Origin: Erythrocercus mccallii | Taxonomy: Eukaryota; Chordata; Aves; Passeriformes; Dicruridae | DNA length: 64,000 bases | NCBI GenBank assembly: GCA_013397435.1 | Contig: VZRG01000278.1 | Coordinates: 182,014-246,013 of the forward strand | Reading direction: 5' to 3' | Part shown: positions 62,644-64,000 of the stretch, piece by piece | Layout: every line of letters starts with the position of its first letter | Position numbering within the stretch: the first letter of the stretch is position 1 | Made by a program: the position numbers and the translations under genes | The notes under the pieces: generated by a model | Databases searched by the model: none | What the model saw: only the letters and a program-made list of their open reading frames with translations | What the model was told of the DNA's origin: nothing

Positions 62644-62751
62644 AATGCTCACCCAGTCACTTCAAGTGCCGCTCTGGGAGGTGTGTCCTGGCCTCCAGAA
62701 GATGTGACGGTCAAGCTGACTGTGAGGATGACAGCGATGAGGACAGCTGTG
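62644..62751 (+). CDS. CORIN: CORIN exon: LDLR class A repeat 6
   Basis: Acceptor CATTGCCAG and donor TGTG|GTAAAT; 108 nt, phase 1 to 1. It encodes six cysteines (ECSPSHFKC, RSGRCVLASRRC, DGQADCEDDSDEDSC) with an intact calcium motif (EDDSDE). It is the first of the three LDLR-A repeats that follow Frizzled-2 in corin. The other two, and the SRCR and protease domains, lie beyond the window. Confidence 0.96.
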
Positions 62752-64000
62752 GTAAATAAATTCAATGAGTTGGAATGGAGGGTAGCTGCAGCATTAGAAA
62801 ATGAGCTTTATCTTTTGTTCAGTTACTTGAATTGTAGCATGAGAGTTCAGAGAATAAGCCCCTTTTTTTGTAATGTTTAAAAGTATTGGGGTTTTCAAAG
62901 ACAGTATCAGTACAAATACTATAGCTAGAATCCTTCTTAATCAACATGAATACAATTTGTAATAACTGATCATTTATGTTCTGATAGCCATACTTGGGGA
63001 TATTGGAGTATTTATTAAAGAATCAAGCTAAAAAATTTCTGCAGATCTAGTTCTTTTCGTATTGCTGAAGGCTTTACTGAGCTAAAATGTAACTCCCTGG
63101 CAAATTAAATCTTGAACCTGTAAATGTAGTTTTGAATTTGTATGTGATAATGTGCTCGTTAGGATGTATAGACAAAAATGTCATTATGATATATTCTGTT
63201 GCTGAAGTGGATTCTGCATGTTCTTTTCAGATTGGTTAACTTCAAGTTACAAGCACAAGCATAAACCCTCAAAGTTTATTCTCCAATATGTTTCTGAGTT
63301 TACTTTTAGTATAGATGCTTTTGACTTTTAACTTAAGGGGATGTATTGAGCCGGAAATAATCAAGAAATCTCTTGGTCACTACATATCATTGTACATGTT
63401 GGCAGGACATGTTTCAGAAGGTGAAAGGAGTTCTAAATATTTCTCAATTGACTAAGCTGTAGCCTTCAGGGAGGTCTGCATGCCTGCTTGGCATCCCTAG
63501 GGGCAGACAGGATAATTATACATCACTAAGGATTTAGAGAAGAGGTGTGCTTATGAACAAAGGATTGGAAAACATTGCAGCAGAGTAGGGTTAATGTGGA
63601 CAACCTGTGTATTTTTTTTTAACTGAGAATGGGTTAAGAGAGAAGCAGATTTTATGTGAACAACAAAGCTATGGCAATAAGAGAATTTCTGAGACAATAA
63701 AGTAAAATCCAACACCAGAAAGCTAAAGCTAAGCTAAAATTCAATCTTGGCAGTCCTATAAAATGCTTCTTTTTAAAAAGCAGATTGTTTTAATGTTTGC
63801 AGTAGCCAAGAGTTTATTTATCCCTGATGTGTGACGTATTCTGTCTCTGGGAATTTCCAGATCATGCTTGTATTCTCCCTCCCTTCTTTCTTTTTCCCTT
63901 TCCTTTTCCCTTTCCTTTTCCCTTTCCTTTTCCCTTTCCTTTTCCCTTCCCTTTTCCCTTCCCTTTTCCCTTCCCTTTTCCCTTCCCTTTTCCCTTCCCT
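62752..64000 (+). other. CORIN intron after LDLR-A 6 (incomplete)
   Basis: The intron starts GTAAAT and runs off the window. It is AT-rich unique sequence up to about 63885, then a CT-rich array. Confidence 0.85.
63891..64000. repeat. CT-rich 12-mer tandem array, continues past window
   Basis: Units of TTTTCCCTTTCC change to TTTTCCCTTCCC about halfway (near 63940), and the array reaches the window edge. It is related in composition to the CCCTTT array at 16985-17218 and has the pyrimidine strand on the same side. Confidence 0.95.

Larger units (their letters stand above)
15220..62751 (+). other. CORIN: CORIN gene, internal part (10 coding exons)
   Basis: The spliced exons encode Fz1, LDLR-A 1-4, a degenerate LDLR-A 5, Fz2 and LDLR-A 6, in the order known for vertebrate corin. 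Corin is a type II membrane serine protease best known from heart muscle, where it cleaves pro-ANP to active ANP. The ectodomain modules present here help in substrate recognition and cell-surface presentation. Splice phases join cleanly at every junction. The five LDLR-A-type exons before Fz2 and LDLR-A 6 are all phase 1 to 1, while each Frizzled domain uses a phase 1-2 exon followed by a phase 2-1 exon. Total coding length here is 1,428 nt. Both ends of the gene lie outside the window. Confidence 0.97.

Noticed and set aside
1..64000. CRISPR arrays, rRNA, tRNA or bacterial-type operons
   Set aside because: No regularly spaced repeats, no cloverleaf or rRNA sequence, and no dense coding were seen. 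All evidence points to a vertebrate intron-rich gene.

Overview
This window is vertebrate nuclear DNA, almost certainly from a bird and probably a passerine. The evidence is AT-rich intronic sequence, many 3'-end fragments of CR1 LINEs (the dominant avian LINE), ERV-type LTRs that resemble passerine ERVL/ERVK families, and short exons with consensus GT-AG splice sites. No bacterial-style genes, rRNA, tRNA or CRISPR array was seen.

The only protein-coding gene I can support is CORIN, the atrial natriuretic peptide-converting serine protease, on the + strand. The window holds the middle of its ectodomain as ten consecutive coding exons: Frizzled-1 in two exons (15220-15430, 33589-33770), LDL-receptor class A repeats 1 to 4 (43554-43667, 48213-48320, 49830-49940, 50465-50581), a degenerate fifth repeat (53833-53931), Frizzled-2 in two exons (58354-58585, 61771-61916) and LDLR-A repeat 6 (62644-62751). 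Spliced together they give 1,428 nt, or 476 codons, with no frameshift or in-frame stop. The remaining LDLR-A repeats, the scavenger-receptor domain and the trypsin-like protease domain must lie beyond 64000. I did not find the cytoplasmic tail, transmembrane or stem exons in bases 1-15219; they probably lie upstream of the window.

Layout: 1-15219 is upstream intron or 5' flank. It holds a GC-rich, CpG-rich island (about 720-1160) with a strong CTCF-like motif and a G-rich minisatellite, a CR1 fragment, an old LTR split by a younger ERV piece (about 9270-11335), and a candidate solo LTR (about 12047-12377). The 18 kb intron 15431-33588 carries a (CCCTTT)n array containing one N, and a second old LTR of the same apparent family with a solo LTR nested in it (30313-30947, 5-bp target duplication). 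The intron 33771-43553 holds three CR1 copies, two of which form an 85-bp inverted repeat with one mismatch. The later introns are shorter and carry further CR1 fragments. The window ends inside another CT-rich repeat array.

The most unusual item is in the intron between the two Frizzled-2 exons. At 61201-61271 there is a decayed partial copy of the second Frizzled-2 exon. It keeps an acceptor-like CAG, a donor, an open frame and the same phase 2 to phase 1 boundaries as the real exon. It is either a vestigial exon duplication or a possible alternative exon.
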